From the NCBI GenBank assembly GCA_938023085.1, contig CALHDP010000089.1, positions 62,001-126,000 of the forward strand: a stretch of DNA of 64,000 nucleotides, given 5' to 3'. Position numbers and translations under genes: made by a program. Source of the stretch: an uncultured Collinsella sp. GTDB lineage: Bacteria; Actinomycetota; Coriobacteriia; Coriobacteriales; Coriobacteriaceae. The notes under the pieces are model-generated. The model did not search any database, had not been told where the DNA came from, and saw only the letters and a list, made by a program, of their open reading frames with translations. This document shows positions 51,080 to 60,324 of this stretch, one piece after another (the stretch's first letter is position 1; each line of letters starts with the position of its first letter).

Positions 51080-51155
51080 AAAACTTCCGTAAATGTGATA
51101 AATATCACGTTTTACCTAGGGTAAAATGTGGGAAATATCACGTTTACGGAAGTTT
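51080..51155. promoter_or_regulatory. 76-bp near-palindrome at the promoter of the DUF4143 ATPase
   Basis: The two halves, each about 38 bp, are complementary with several mismatches and meet at CCTAGG. Each half contains AAACTTCCGTAAA, and the left half also holds GTGATA-AA-TATCAC. It ends 20 bp before the start codon, overlapping the leader. Operator, site for the ATPase product, or silencing hairpin are all possible. Confidence 0.6.
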
Positions 51156-51174
51156 CTTTGCGGGAGGTTCGGCC

Positions 51175-52539
51175 ATGCAGCGAGATATCATTGCCAAGCT
51201 TAACGCTTGGAAAGCGTCAGAATATCGTAAGCCGCTTATCCTTAAGGGGGCGCGCCAGGTTGGAAAGACGTGGGCGCTTAAGGAGTTCGGCCGAACCTCG
51301 TACATCAATTATGTGTATCTGACGCTCGAGGAGCCGTCACCTGGGGTACAGAGCGAGTACGCTCAGTTTTTCGAAGGTACGCGCGATCCTCGACGGATCA
51401 TCTCAAATCTTTCCCTGGCACTTGGACAGCCTATCGATCCCGGCGAAACGCTGCTTATTATTGATGAGATCCAGGATTGTCCTTCTGCAGTCGGCGCCCT
51501 TAAATACTTCTGTGACGAGGCCCCCGAGTATCACGTCGCATGCGCAGGGTCTTTGTTGGGCGTTCGCTTGTCCCGTGAGACCAGCGCTTTTCCGGTGGGA
51601 AAGGTCGAGTTCATGGAGATGCGCCCCATGAGCTTTTCCGAGTTTCTGAAAGCCGAGGGCGCTGCAAACTACGACGAATACCTTGGCGGCCTTGATCAGA
51701 TCGAGACAGTGCCCGATTTCTTCCATGTCCGTCTCGTCGAGCATCTTCGTCGTTATTTTGCATGCGGCGGCATGCCAGAGGCTCTTGGCCGGTGGGTGGA
51801 GACGGGCGATATCGTTCAGGTCGATAAGGTGTTGTCTGATCTCTTGGATTCCTACGAGCGCGATTTTGCCAAGCATGGTGGCCGTGCGCAGTTCGCCAAG
51901 CTTTCGCAAATATGGAACTCGATTCCAGCTCAGTTGGCGCGCGAGAACAAAAAGTTCGTTTGGGGTGCGGTGCGCGAGGGGGCTCGTGCTCGAGAATACG
52001 AGGATACTCTGGAATGGCTTGCCGATGCTGGGCTCATCACGGCGGTTCGCCTTAATGCTGCCGGTGGTGTGCCGCTCTCTGCGTACGATGACCTCAAGGC
52101 ATTTAAAGTCTACTGTCTTGATGTCGGCTTGCTGCGCCGCATGGCAAGGCTGGATGCGTCCGCTTTTGCCATCTCGGATGCGCTATTTTCGGAGTTCAAA
52201 GGTTCGTTCGCCGAGAACTATGTGCTTCAGGCATTACTTTCACAGTTAGATGCTGCTCCGCGTTATTGGACAAACGAGAAGCCGAAGCACGAAGTCGATT
52301 TTTTGATTCAAGTCGGAAACGAAATCGTTCCCGTAGAGGTCAAATCGGGAGAGGTCGTTCATTCCAAGAGCCTTAAGTACTATGCCGACAAGCATGCGGA
52401 GACGACTCCATTGAGGGTCCGCTACTCACTTAAGAACCTAAAGCTCGACGACGGGGTGCTCAACATTCCGTTGTATTTGGCTGATCGATCTGTCCCTCTT
52501 ATCAAAAAGGCGCTTGATTGTGCGCATCTTGACGTTTAG
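51175..52539 (+). CDS. AAA+ ATPase with DUF4143 C-terminal domain
   Basis: 454 residues from ATG 51175 after GGGAGG. The N-terminal AAA_14 domain has Walker A GARQVGKTWALKEFG (about residue 22), Walker B LLIIDEIQDC (about 97) and the sensor region HVACAGSLLGVRL. The C-terminal part is DUF4143, with a PD-(D/E)XK-like patch (KHEVDFLIQVGNEIVPVEVKSGE, about residues 375-398) that has D...E-x-K. These proteins are widespread, of unknown function, and often mobile or linked to stress and defence. It is less GC-rich than its neighbours and stands alone. The upstream palindrome suggests own regulation. Confidence 0.88.
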   Translation: MQRDIIAKLNAWKASEYRKPLILKGARQVGKTWALKEFGRTSYINYVYLTLEEPSPGVQSEYAQFFEGTRDPRRIISNLSLALGQPIDPGETLLIIDEIQDCPSAVGALKYFCDEAPEYHVACAGSLLGVRLSRETSAFPVGKVEFMEMRPMSFSEFLKAEGAANYDEYLGGLDQIETVPDFFHVRLVEHLRRYFACGGMPEALGRWVETGDIVQVDKVLSDLLDSYERDFAKHGGRAQFAKLSQIWNSIPAQLARENKKFVWGAVREGARAREYEDTLEWLADAGLITAVRLNAAGGVPLSAYDDLKAFKVYCLDVGLLRRMARLDASAFAISDALFSEFKGSFAENYVLQALLSQLDAAPRYWTNEKPKHEVDFLIQVGNEIVPVEVKSGEVVHSKSLKYYADKHAETTPLRVRYSLKNLKLDDGVLNIPLYLADRSVPLIKKALDCAHLDV

Positions 52540-52603
52540 ATCCTGGGTGAGCTGACGGGCGGCGGCTAATTAATCGCTCCGTTACGGCCAGGGAGCTTGG
52601 GCC

Positions 52604-53602
52604 TTAGCGATGCTTGCTTCGCCAAGCCGTGGGTGTCATGCCGGTGTATTGCTTGAAGGCTTGGGCGAAGGCGGCCTGCTGAGGGTAGCCTAGACGCTCT
52701 GCCACCTGCGCTATCGTGAGCGCGCTATCTGCCAAAAGGTCCTGCGCTCGCTCCATGCGGCGTCTGCGAATGTAGGCGCCCAGGGACTCGCCGGTTTGGG
52801 CCTTAAAGGTGGCGCATAGTTTGGAGCGGCTTGTGTAGAGCCTCTCGGCCACCTCGTTGATACCCACATGTCTGCCTTTGTCGAGCGTGCGCTCAATCAT
52901 TGCCGTTGCTTCTTCGGCCATGGTTATGCTGACGCGTGTGTCTGCCGCCTGCCGCGCCTGCTTGTGGGCCGCGCGCGAACAGGCGAGCTCCGCGACCATG
53001 GTCTCCACGATGCCCTGCATATAGACGCGTCCGCCTACGGTGCGGGCGCGTTCCTCGTTAATCCGGCGCAGCGTGTGGCAGATGGCAGACGTCGCTTCCT
53101 CGTGCCATGGCTCGGCAAACGCCTCAAAGATTCCCGCGAACTCGGTGGGATAGCGGTGCTCCAGTTCGTCAAAATATCCAGGCAAAAAGAGTACCGAGCG
53201 CGAGTGATAAAGCTCCCCCGCAAACAGCGGGCTTAATTCCTCGCCGCAACTATCTTGGATAAAGCTGCAAACGGCATTGTTTGGCCACGGTCCATGCAAT
53301 GGTTTAAGGTTCGCGGGCGTTATGCCAGCCTCGGGCATGCATGTAAGTGTGGGTGCGCTGACCTCGCTCACGCAGGCGTATGGCTCGGGTGTGTATTCGG
53401 CCAGGTACATATCGTGCGTCGGGGTTATGAAATGCTCCATGACGATGCAGGTGGGGGAGAGGGGCATGATCCATGCGCGGCCGTGCGCCCGGTCATTTGC
53501 CACCTCGCCGGTAAAGACAGCGCCCTTGCCGGAAAGCTCCAGGCCAAACTGCTCAAATTGCGGTGCGTAGAGCTCGGTTATGTCGGTCGCTGCCCGCCGC
53601 AT
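52604..53602 (-). CDS. AraC-family transcriptional regulator
   Basis: 332 residues from ATG 53602; a TTG at 53608 is an alternative with a better-spaced AAAGGGA site. The C-terminal 100 residues are the paired AraC helix-turn-helix (VGINEVAERLYTSRSKLCATFKAQTGESLGAYIRRRRMERA, then LTIAQVAERLGYPQQAAFAQAFKQYTGMTPTAWR). The N-terminal 220 residues are an unassigned sensing domain. The gene is divergent from a pair of exporter-fold ABC genes, 120 bp away, which it probably controls. In iron-uptake loci such as ybtA-ybtPQ an AraC protein controls such pairs. Confidence 0.85.
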   Translation of the reverse strand: MRRAATDITELYAPQFEQFGLELSGKGAVFTGEVANDRAHGRAWIMPLSPTCIVMEHFITPTHDMYLAEYTPEPYACVSEVSAPTLTCMPEAGITPANLKPLHGPWPNNAVCSFIQDSCGEELSPLFAGELYHSRSVLFLPGYFDELEHRYPTEFAGIFEAFAEPWHEEATSAICHTLRRINEERARTVGGRVYMQGIVETMVAELACSRAAHKQARQAADTRVSITMAEEATAMIERTLDKGRHVGINEVAERLYTSRSKLCATFKAQTGESLGAYIRRRRMERAQDLLADSALTIAQVAERLGYPQQAAFAQAFKQYTGMTPTAWRSKHR

Positions 53603-53722
53603 TTGCAAAAGCGTCCCTTTCCTTTGCAGAAACGTCCACGCCTGGCTTGATTGTGAGCCATGGCTAACACGTCAATGATAAGTTCATTACGGTTAACTCT
53701 CAAGCCGTTAGAAAGGAATCTC

Positions 53723-55549
53723 ATGGCAAAGGGATCAAAAAGGGAAGGTGGAGGCATCGGCGAGCTGCTTGCATATGCCGGCGACCGTAAATTCCTAACG
53801 TATTTGGGCATGGCGCTCTCGGCGCTCTCGCAGCTGCTGAGCTTTGGCCCGTTCGTGTGCATTTGGCTTGTCGCGCGCGATCTTATCGCTGTGGCACCTA
53901 ACTGGAGCGAAGCCACCGATATCGCGATGTATGGCTGGTGGGCAGTGGGTTTTGCCCTGGCAAGCATCGTAGTTTATTTCGTGGGGCTCATGTGCACGCA
54001 CCTGTCCGCGTTTCGCTGCGCGTCCACTATCCGCAAGACTACGAGCGAGCACCTGCTTAAGCTGCCGCTTGGCTACTTTGACACGCACGCCACCGGTGAG
54101 CTGCGTCGTGTTGTAGACGGATGCGCCGCCTCTACCGAGACCCTGCTCGCGCACATGCTGCCCGATATCGCCGGCGCCGCCGCCATGGTCGTGGGCTTGC
54201 TCGTGCTGCTTTTCGCCCTCGATTGGCGCTTGGGCGCGGCATGCCTCATCTCGGTCGTCGTTTCGTTTGGCGCCATGGCCACCATGATGAGCGGCAAAGG
54301 CGCCGAGTTCATGAAGGCCTACATGGGAGCGCTGGTCAAGATGAACAAGACCGGCACCGAATACGTACGCGGTATTCCCGTGGTCAAGGTGTTTCAGCAG
54401 ACGGTCTACTCCTTTAAGGCCTTCCACGATGCGATCGCCGAATACGCCGACATGGCACAAAACTATGCGGGCACGTTCTGCCGAGGTCCGCAGGTACTCA
54501 ATCTTACCGCGCTCAATGGTCTTGTGGCATTCCTGTTGCCCGTGGCGTTGCTGTTGGCGCCGGGCGAGACGGACTTCGCGCATTTTATGGCCAACTTCAC
54601 GTTTTACGCGATATTTTCGGCCGTGGTGCCGACGGCCATGACCAAGCTCATGTTTGTGGGTGAGGCCTCTCAGATGAGTGCCGATTCGCTGGCTCGTATT
54701 CGAAGCGTCATGGATTCCAAGCAGCTCTCCATGCCCGCCCAACCCAAGCACCCTGCCGGCGGCGACGTGCGATTTGAGGACGTGAGCTTTACGTACGAGG
54801 GAGCCGAAGCACCTGCCGTTAGCCATGTGAGTTTCAGCGTTCCCGCTGGTAGCACCCTCGCCCTGGTGGGTCCCTCGGGTGGCGGTAAGTCAACCTGCGC
54901 AAGCCTGATCCCGCGTTTTTGGGATGTCTCCTCGGGTCGAGTGCTCGTAGGCGGCGTGGACGTTCGCGATATGGATCCGCACGAGCTTATGGACCAGGTC
55001 GCCTTCGTGTTCCAGACCAACCAGCTGTTCCGGCAAACACTTGCCGATAACGTGCGCGCCTCCAAGCCTACGGCCACTGACGACGAGGTGCGTGCGGCCC
55101 TCTCCGCAGCTCAGTGCGACGACATTGTGGCCAAGCTCCCACAGGGCATCAATACCATGCTCGGTGCCGGCGGAGCATATCTTTCGGGCGGCGAGGTCCA
55201 GCGCGTGGCACTCGCCCGCGCGATCCTTAAAGACGCGCCCATCGTGGTGCTCGACGAGGCCACGGCGTTTGCCGATCCCGAGAACGAGGCGCTCATCCAG
55301 CGCGCCTTTAGCAAGCTGGCGGCGGGTCGCACGGTCATTATGATTGCGCACCGACTCTCGACTGTAGTGGGCGCAGACCAAATCGTGGTGCTCAACCAGG
55401 GCAGCGTGCAGGAGTCGGGTACCCATGCCGAGTTGCTGTCCCAAAACGGTCTGTATGCCAAGATGTGGGCCGAATACGAACAGGCCGCGAGCTGGAAAAT
55501 CACTGCAGCGACCGCGGATGCCGCCGTCACGAAGGGAGGCGAGGCCTAA
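53723..55549 (+). CDS. ABC transporter, fused permease/ATP-binding protein (IrtA/YbtP-like), subunit 1
   Basis: 608 residues from ATG 53723 after AGAAAGGAATCT. Six membrane helices (about 25-330) and an ATPase with Walker A GPSGGGKST (about 387), Q-loop VFQTNQLF, signature LSGGEVQRV (about 490) and Walker B IVVLDEATAFADPENE (about 510). The ALDEATAFADPENE form occurs in YbtP/IrtA-type siderophore importers of the exporter fold. Its stop codon abuts the start of subunit 2. Siderophore or metal-complex uptake is suggested by this type, not proven. Confidence 0.82.
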   Translation: MAKGSKREGGGIGELLAYAGDRKFLTYLGMALSALSQLLSFGPFVCIWLVARDLIAVAPNWSEATDIAMYGWWAVGFALASIVVYFVGLMCTHLSAFRCASTIRKTTSEHLLKLPLGYFDTHATGELRRVVDGCAASTETLLAHMLPDIAGAAAMVVGLLVLLFALDWRLGAACLISVVVSFGAMATMMSGKGAEFMKAYMGALVKMNKTGTEYVRGIPVVKVFQQTVYSFKAFHDAIAEYADMAQNYAGTFCRGPQVLNLTALNGLVAFLLPVALLLAPGETDFAHFMANFTFYAIFSAVVPTAMTKLMFVGEASQMSADSLARIRSVMDSKQLSMPAQPKHPAGGDVRFEDVSFTYEGAEAPAVSHVSFSVPAGSTLALVGPSGGGKSTCASLIPRFWDVSSGRVLVGGVDVRDMDPHELMDQVAFVFQTNQLFRQTLADNVRASKPTATDDEVRAALSAAQCDDIVAKLPQGINTMLGAGGAYLSGGEVQRVALARAILKDAPIVVLDEATAFADPENEALIQRAFSKLAAGRTVIMIAHRLSTVVGADQIVVLNQGSVQESGTHAELLSQNGLYAKMWAEYEQAASWKITAATADAAVTKGGEA

Positions 55550-57307
55550 ATGTTCGCCTCATTCCAAAAGAAGTATTTCCTATCCGATAAAGGCGCCGCC
55601 GGCGTAAAACGCGGCGTCTTCTGGACCACGCTCACCAATCTTATTACCATGGCCGGTATGGGCTTTTTATTCCTGGTTATGGCCGGCTTTGTCGAGCATC
55701 TCACCAGCGGGGCTGACCTGCCGGATGCCCTGCCGATCGTGGGCGGCCTCCTGGTCTTTTTTGTGCTGCTCTTTGCCTCTAACTGGCAGCAGTATTACTA
55801 CACCTACTGCATCTTTTACGAGGAGTGCGGCAAGCAGCGTATGGAGATTGCCGAGCGCTTGCGCAAACTGCCGCTGTCGTTTTTTGGTCGTCGTGATCTG
55901 GCCGATTTAACCGAGACCATCATGGGTGACGTCCAGGCCATGGAGCACGCCTACAGCCACGTGCTGGGAGAGCTTTGGGGCGCCATCATCGCAAGCGCCA
56001 TTGTGTTCGTGGCGTCGCTGTTCTTTTGCTGGCAGCTGGCGATTGCGGCGTTTTGGAGCGTTCCCGTGGCCTTTGCCGTGCTGTATCTAACACGCGGGCC
56101 CATGACCCCGGTGTTCGATCGCGTGCGCGCCGAGAAGGTCAAAGTCACTGAGGCGATCCAGGAGACGCTCGATTGTGTGCGCGAGATCCGCGCCACCAAC
56201 CAGGAGGCCTATTATCTTGAGGGGCTCAACGCCGTGATCGATGCCGAGGAGCGTGAGACCACCAAGGGCGAGCTCGCTAACGGGCTTTTGGTTAACTCCG
56301 CCTTTGTCATCCTGCGTCTGGGCATTGCCACCACGCTGGTCACGGGTGCCGCGATGGTCGCCTCCGGGCAGGTCGACTTTTTGGTGATGTTTGCCTTCCT
56401 GCTTATGGTGAGCCGTATCTATGCACCCTTTGACCAAGCGTTAATGTTAATGTCCGAGCTGTTTGCCGCCGAGTCGTCTGCCAAGCGCATGCATTCCATC
56501 ATGGAAGAGCCTGTGGCGCGGGGCAGCGAGAAATTTGAGCCCGTGGGCCACGATGTGGTGTTCGATCACGTGGCATTTGGCTATGGTGCGGGCGAGGACG
56601 GCCGTGCCGGCGAGAAAGTTCTTACCGATGTGAGCTTTACCGCCAAGGAAGGCGAAGTTACGGCGCTGGTCGGTCCTTCGGGTTCCGGTAAGTCTACGGT
56701 GAGCCGCCTGGCCGCGCGCTTTTGGGATGCCACCGAAGGCACGGTCACCGTGGGTGGCGTGGATGTTGCGGGCGTTGATCCCGAGGTGCTGCTGCGCGAC
56801 TACGCCATTGTGTTCCAAGACGTGCTGCTCTTTGACGACACGGTGATGGGAAACATCCGCCTCGGGCGTCGTGATGCCACCGATGAGGAAGTGCTTGCGG
56901 CCGCGCGTGCCGCCAACTGCGACGAGTTCGTGAACCGCATGCCGCAGGGCTACGACACCATGATCGGCGAGAACGGCTCCAAACTCTCCGGTGGCGAGCG
57001 CCAGCGCATCTCCATCGCCCGCGCGCTGCTCAAAGACGCGCCCATCGTGCTGTTGGACGAGGCGACGGCAAGCTTGGATGTGGAGAATGAGACCGTGGTA
57101 CAGCAGGCACTCTCCCGTCTGCTTGCAGGTAAGACGGTTATCGTTATTGCCCACCGTATGCGTACGGTGGAAAATGCCGACAAAATCGTTGTGCTCAAGG
57201 ATGGTGTGGTTGCCGAGCAGGGTGCTTCGGCTCAGCTCAAGGCGGCAGGTGGAGAATTTGCCCGTATGGTCGCACTGCAAAAGGAAGCGGCTGCCTGGCG
57301 GCTATAG
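55550..57307 (+). CDS. ABC transporter, fused permease/ATP-binding protein (IrtB/YbtQ-like), subunit 2
   Basis: 585 residues; the ATG follows the subunit 1 stop without a gap, and the GGGAGGCGAGGCC before it serves as ribosome site. Six membrane helices (about 20-310) and an ATPase with Walker A GPSGSGKST (about 373), Q-loop VFQDVLLF, signature LSGGERQRI (about 478) and Walker B IVLLDEATASLD. Both sites look catalytic. The two subunits form one transporter, controlled probably by the divergent AraC protein. Confidence 0.84.
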   Translation: MFASFQKKYFLSDKGAAGVKRGVFWTTLTNLITMAGMGFLFLVMAGFVEHLTSGADLPDALPIVGGLLVFFVLLFASNWQQYYYTYCIFYEECGKQRMEIAERLRKLPLSFFGRRDLADLTETIMGDVQAMEHAYSHVLGELWGAIIASAIVFVASLFFCWQLAIAAFWSVPVAFAVLYLTRGPMTPVFDRVRAEKVKVTEAIQETLDCVREIRATNQEAYYLEGLNAVIDAEERETTKGELANGLLVNSAFVILRLGIATTLVTGAAMVASGQVDFLVMFAFLLMVSRIYAPFDQALMLMSELFAAESSAKRMHSIMEEPVARGSEKFEPVGHDVVFDHVAFGYGAGEDGRAGEKVLTDVSFTAKEGEVTALVGPSGSGKSTVSRLAARFWDATEGTVTVGGVDVAGVDPEVLLRDYAIVFQDVLLFDDTVMGNIRLGRRDATDEEVLAAARAANCDEFVNRMPQGYDTMIGENGSKLSGGERQRISIARALLKDAPIVLLDEATASLDVENETVVQQALSRLLAGKTVIVIAHRMRTVENADKIVVLKDGVVAEQGASAQLKAAGGEFARMVALQKEAAAWRL

Positions 57308-57487
57308 GAATGTGACAAAGGGACAATCCCTTTGTCATATTGAGTTCATCCCCATAGTTTCCAAAAAGTTAGCCATTGTTGACCAAATAGTTATACTAAA
57401 CTGTTCTCAAAAGCGTGCTCGAGCAAACTAATGAACTCGGGTGCTAAGGCACCATGCCGCGCTTGTGCGGCAAAAGGGAGAAGCAAC

Positions 57488-57733
57488 ATGAAGAAGTCGA
57501 CGTTTAACACCCTGCTTGTCGGTGGCGGTTTTCTGCTTGGTACGGCCGGCATCAAGCTGCTCACCAGCGCTCCGGTAAAGAACGCCTGCGTGCAGGGCAT
57601 TGCGTGCGGTATGCGCGTCAAGAACTGCTACCAGGACATGGTCGAGCAGGCCAAGGCCAATGTCGATGACATGGTTGCCGAGGCTGCCTACATCACCCAG
57701 AGCGAGGCCGCTGCTGACGAGGCAGCCGAGTAA
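57488..57733 (+). CDS. Small membrane protein of the DUF6110 type
   Basis: 81 residues from ATG 57488 after AAAGGGAGAAG. It has one hydrophobic segment (about 8-28), then a conserved-looking part with cysteines (KNACVQGIACGMRVKNC, about 32-48) and an acidic, alanine-rich end. Proteins of this size and style occur directly upstream of heavy-metal P-type ATPases in gut bacteria. Here the ATPase starts 18 bp downstream, so they are co-expressed. The cysteines could bind the metal. The 180-bp space before it shows only weak signals. Confidence 0.7.
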   Translation: MKKSTFNTLLVGGGFLLGTAGIKLLTSAPVKNACVQGIACGMRVKNCYQDMVEQAKANVDDMVAEAAYITQSEAAADEAAE

Positions 57734-57751
57734 CGCTCCCAGGCACAAACT

Positions 57752-59827
57752 ATGAGATTCTCGATTATCAGCGAGATCCCCGGCAGGACCCGTCTTCAAT
57801 TGGCGGGTCCTGTGCCAGAGAGCGATCTCGACGCACTTCTTAAGCTCAGCGGCGATATCGACGGCGTGCACAAGGTGCGCGTTTATGGCCGTATTGGCCA
57901 GATGGCGCTGGAGTACGACGAGCCGCGCCGTGCGAGCGTGCTCGACGCCCTGGGCGCACTCGATGCTCAAGCTATCGCCGATGCCAAGTCGGGCTATGTG
58001 ATGCAACTCGAGCCGCGCAAGCACAAACTCGTTATGGACCTGGCGACACTCGTCGGCGCCCATTACGCGCGCCGCTGGTTCCTGCCTACGCCTCTGCGTG
58101 CGGTGTTTGTCGTGGCCGGTTACATGGCATTTTTGCGCGCCGCCCTTCATGAGCTGGCGCAGCCGCGCCTGACCGTTCCTGTGCTCGACGCTTCGGCCAT
58201 CGGCATTTCGTTCGTCAAGCGTGATGTCGACACCGCGGGCCAGACAATGTTCCTGCTCAACGTGGGCGAGCTGCTCGAGGACTACACCCGCGCCATGAGC
58301 GAAAACGAGCTCATCAACTCGCTGCTCGATGTGCCCGACAAGGCGCAAAAGGTTGTCGGCGACACCGAGGTAAGCGTTGCCGCGACCGAGCTCGAGCCCG
58401 GCGATTTGGTCGCCGTGCGCACTGGCATGTCCATTTGCATCGACGGTGTTGTCGAGCAGGGGAGCGCTATGGTCAACCAGGCGACCCTGACCGGCGAGCC
58501 GCTGGCCGTCGAGCGCAGCGTGGGCGACGATGTGTTCGCCGGTACCGTCGTGGAAGACGGCAGCATCTTGGTGCGCGTGCGCGCCAACACGGCGCAGACC
58601 AAGCTCCGCTCGATCGTCTCGCTCGTGCAGACGGCCGATTCGCTCAAGTCCGAGGGCCAGTCGCACATGGAAGACCTCGCCAACAAGATCGTCCCGTGGA
58701 ACTTCCTGCTCGCGGGCCTGGTTGCGCTTACCACCCGCAGCCTCATCAAGACCTCGGCGGCACTGATGGTCGACTACTCGTGCGCACTCAAGCTCACGGG
58801 TTCCGTCGCCGTCATGACTGCCATGAGCGATGCTGCCAAGATGGGTGTTATGGTCAAGGGCGCCAAGTACTTTGAGTCGTTTGCCAAGGCCGACACCATT
58901 GTGTTTGATAAGACCGGCACGCTTACCGAGGCGCAGCCGCGTCTTGCCTGCGTGCTCACCACCGATGGTTGGAGCGAGGACGAGATCCTGCGCCTTTCCG
59001 CTTGCTTGGAGGAGCATTTTCCGCATCCGGTGGCGCGTGCCGTGGTCAACGCTGCCCGCGAGCGCGGGCTCGAGCACCGCGAGCGCCATGCCGCCGTCGA
59101 GTACATCGTGGCGCACGGCATCGCTTCGTCCATTGAAGGGCGTCGCGCCATCATCGGTTCCGCGCACTTTGTATTTGAGGATGAGAGCGCGCAGCTCGAG
59201 TCCGACATTAAGGAGCAAATCGAGTCCCAGATGCAGGGGCTGTCGCCGCTGTACCTGGCGGTCGATGGCACCGTTGTGGGCGTGCTCGGTATCGAGGACC
59301 CGCTTAAGCCCGGGGTTCGCGAGGCCATCGCCGACCTGCACGCGTTGGGCGTTAAGCATGTGGTCATGCTCACGGGCGACTCGGAGCGCACGGCCGAGCG
59401 CATTGCTCGCGAGGCGGGTGTCGACGAGTTTAAGGCCGAGCTGCTGCCCGAGGACAAGTACGCGTATGTTGAGTGCATTAAGGGCGAGGGGCGCCACGTT
59501 GCCATGGTGGGCGACGGCGTCAACGATTCGCCGGCACTCGGTTTGGCCGACGTGGGGCTGGCAATGGGCGGTGGAAGCGACATCGCCAAGGAGGTCGCCG
59601 ATATCATCCTGACCGATACAGATCTCGCCGCGATCGTGCGCCTGCGCCGCATGAGTCAGGGGCTTATCGACCGTCTGACGAGTTCGTATTCCAAGGTGAT
59701 GCTCACCAACTCGGCGCTGTTGGCATTGGGTATTACCGGCATGATTACTCCGCAGGCGTCGTCGCTGCTGCACAACGGCTCAACGATCGCCTACAGCCTG
59801 GGCAACGCAAAGGCTTACCTGCGCTAG
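57752..59827 (+). CDS. Heavy-metal-translocating P-type ATPase (P1B)
   Basis: 691 residues from ATG 57752. Instead of a cysteine-bearing HMA domain, residues 1-95 form a ferredoxin-like domain without the CxxC. P-type motifs are present: TGEPL (about 249), the phosphorylated aspartate in DKTGTLT (about 385), the P1B signature HFPHPVARAV (about 420) and GDGVNDSPAL (about 588). The metal-binding helix reads DYSCALKLT rather than CPC (about residue 344), a less common P1B variant, so the cargo is uncertain. It acts in the cytoplasmic membrane. The small membrane protein upstream is probably its partner, and a terminator follows. Confidence 0.88.
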   Translation: MRFSIISEIPGRTRLQLAGPVPESDLDALLKLSGDIDGVHKVRVYGRIGQMALEYDEPRRASVLDALGALDAQAIADAKSGYVMQLEPRKHKLVMDLATLVGAHYARRWFLPTPLRAVFVVAGYMAFLRAALHELAQPRLTVPVLDASAIGISFVKRDVDTAGQTMFLLNVGELLEDYTRAMSENELINSLLDVPDKAQKVVGDTEVSVAATELEPGDLVAVRTGMSICIDGVVEQGSAMVNQATLTGEPLAVERSVGDDVFAGTVVEDGSILVRVRANTAQTKLRSIVSLVQTADSLKSEGQSHMEDLANKIVPWNFLLAGLVALTTRSLIKTSAALMVDYSCALKLTGSVAVMTAMSDAAKMGVMVKGAKYFESFAKADTIVFDKTGTLTEAQPRLACVLTTDGWSEDEILRLSACLEEHFPHPVARAVVNAARERGLEHRERHAAVEYIVAHGIASSIEGRRAIIGSAHFVFEDESAQLESDIKEQIESQMQGLSPLYLAVDGTVVGVLGIEDPLKPGVREAIADLHALGVKHVVMLTGDSERTAERIAREAGVDEFKAELLPEDKYAYVECIKGEGRHVAMVGDGVNDSPALGLADVGLAMGGGSDIAKEVADIILTDTDLAAIVRLRRMSQGLIDRLTSSYSKVMLTNSALLALGITGMITPQASSLLHNGSTIAYSLGNAKAYLR

Positions 59828-59851
59828 CGGACGTGTTCGCCCACGTTATTT

Positions 59852-59897
59852 GGCCTGCGCCCAGACGGCATCGGTGTCGTCCGGACGCAGGCCTTTT
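59852..59897 (+). terminator. Terminator of the metal ATPase operon
   Basis: GGCCTGCG/CGCAGGCC stem followed by TTTTG. The loop has an additional CAGACG/CGTCCG-type pairing. Confidence 0.75.
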
Positions 59898-59901
59898 GCA
59901 T

Positions 59902-59950
59902 TTGACCATTTGCTAGCTTCTTTATATATTGTTGCTAGCAAGGCTAGCAA
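59902..59950 (+). promoter_or_regulatory. Promoter and operator of the toxin-antitoxin pair
   Basis: TTGACC, 17 bp, TATATT form a good sigma-70-type promoter (59902-59930). TTGCTAGC occurs as half-sites at 59910-59917 and 59932-59939, and GCTAGCAA at 59943-59950, giving a perfect dyad plus a third copy between -35 and -10. This fits autoregulation by the antitoxin. Confidence 0.75.
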
Positions 59951-59970
59951 TTGAAGGGAGCGGAGTCGAC

Positions 59971-60324
59971 GTGGGTGCTGTTAGCGGCATGGCGCAGGTG
60001 AACGTTCGCGTGGATCGCCAGGTCAAGAACCGTGCTGAGGAGGCGCTGCGGCTTTCGGGCGGGTCACTGCCCGAGCTCATCAAAAAGGTGGTGGCCAAGG
60101 TCGCGCAGGGTGGCGGGCAGTGCGAGGAAGTGCTTGCGGCCGTCGATGACCGGCAGCAGACCATCGCGTCCGATACGCCGTTCGCCGCATCATGGGCGGC
60201 GGCGGATCAGCTTTACGCGGACCTGGGCATCGCTACGCCGCCCGTGTCCGACGATCGCGATTGGGACGCAATCTATTCCGAAGCCATGGACGAGCGCTAT
60301 CGCCAAAAGGGGATGATCCTGTGA
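59971..60324 (+). CDS. RelB/DinJ-type antitoxin
   Basis: 117 residues from GTG 59971, with CGGAG five bases upstream; an ATG at 59989 is an alternative. The N-terminal ribbon-helix-helix is visible (MAQVNVRVDRQVKNRAEEALRLSGGSLPELIKKVVAKVA), matching the RelB/DinJ form. The C-terminal part (about 60-117, WDAIYSEAMDERYRQKG) is a typical toxin-binding helix. It represses its own promoter and blocks the toxin. The gene overlaps the toxin gene by four bases. Confidence 0.8.
   Translation: MGAVSGMAQVNVRVDRQVKNRAEEALRLSGGSLPELIKKVVAKVAQGGGQCEEVLAAVDDRQQTIASDTPFAASWAAADQLYADLGIATPPVSDDRDWDAIYSEAMDERYRQKGMIL

Noticed and set aside
57428..59773. Leftward open frame of about 780 codons over the metal ATPase
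   Set aside because: Antisense shadow of a gene with full P-type motifs.
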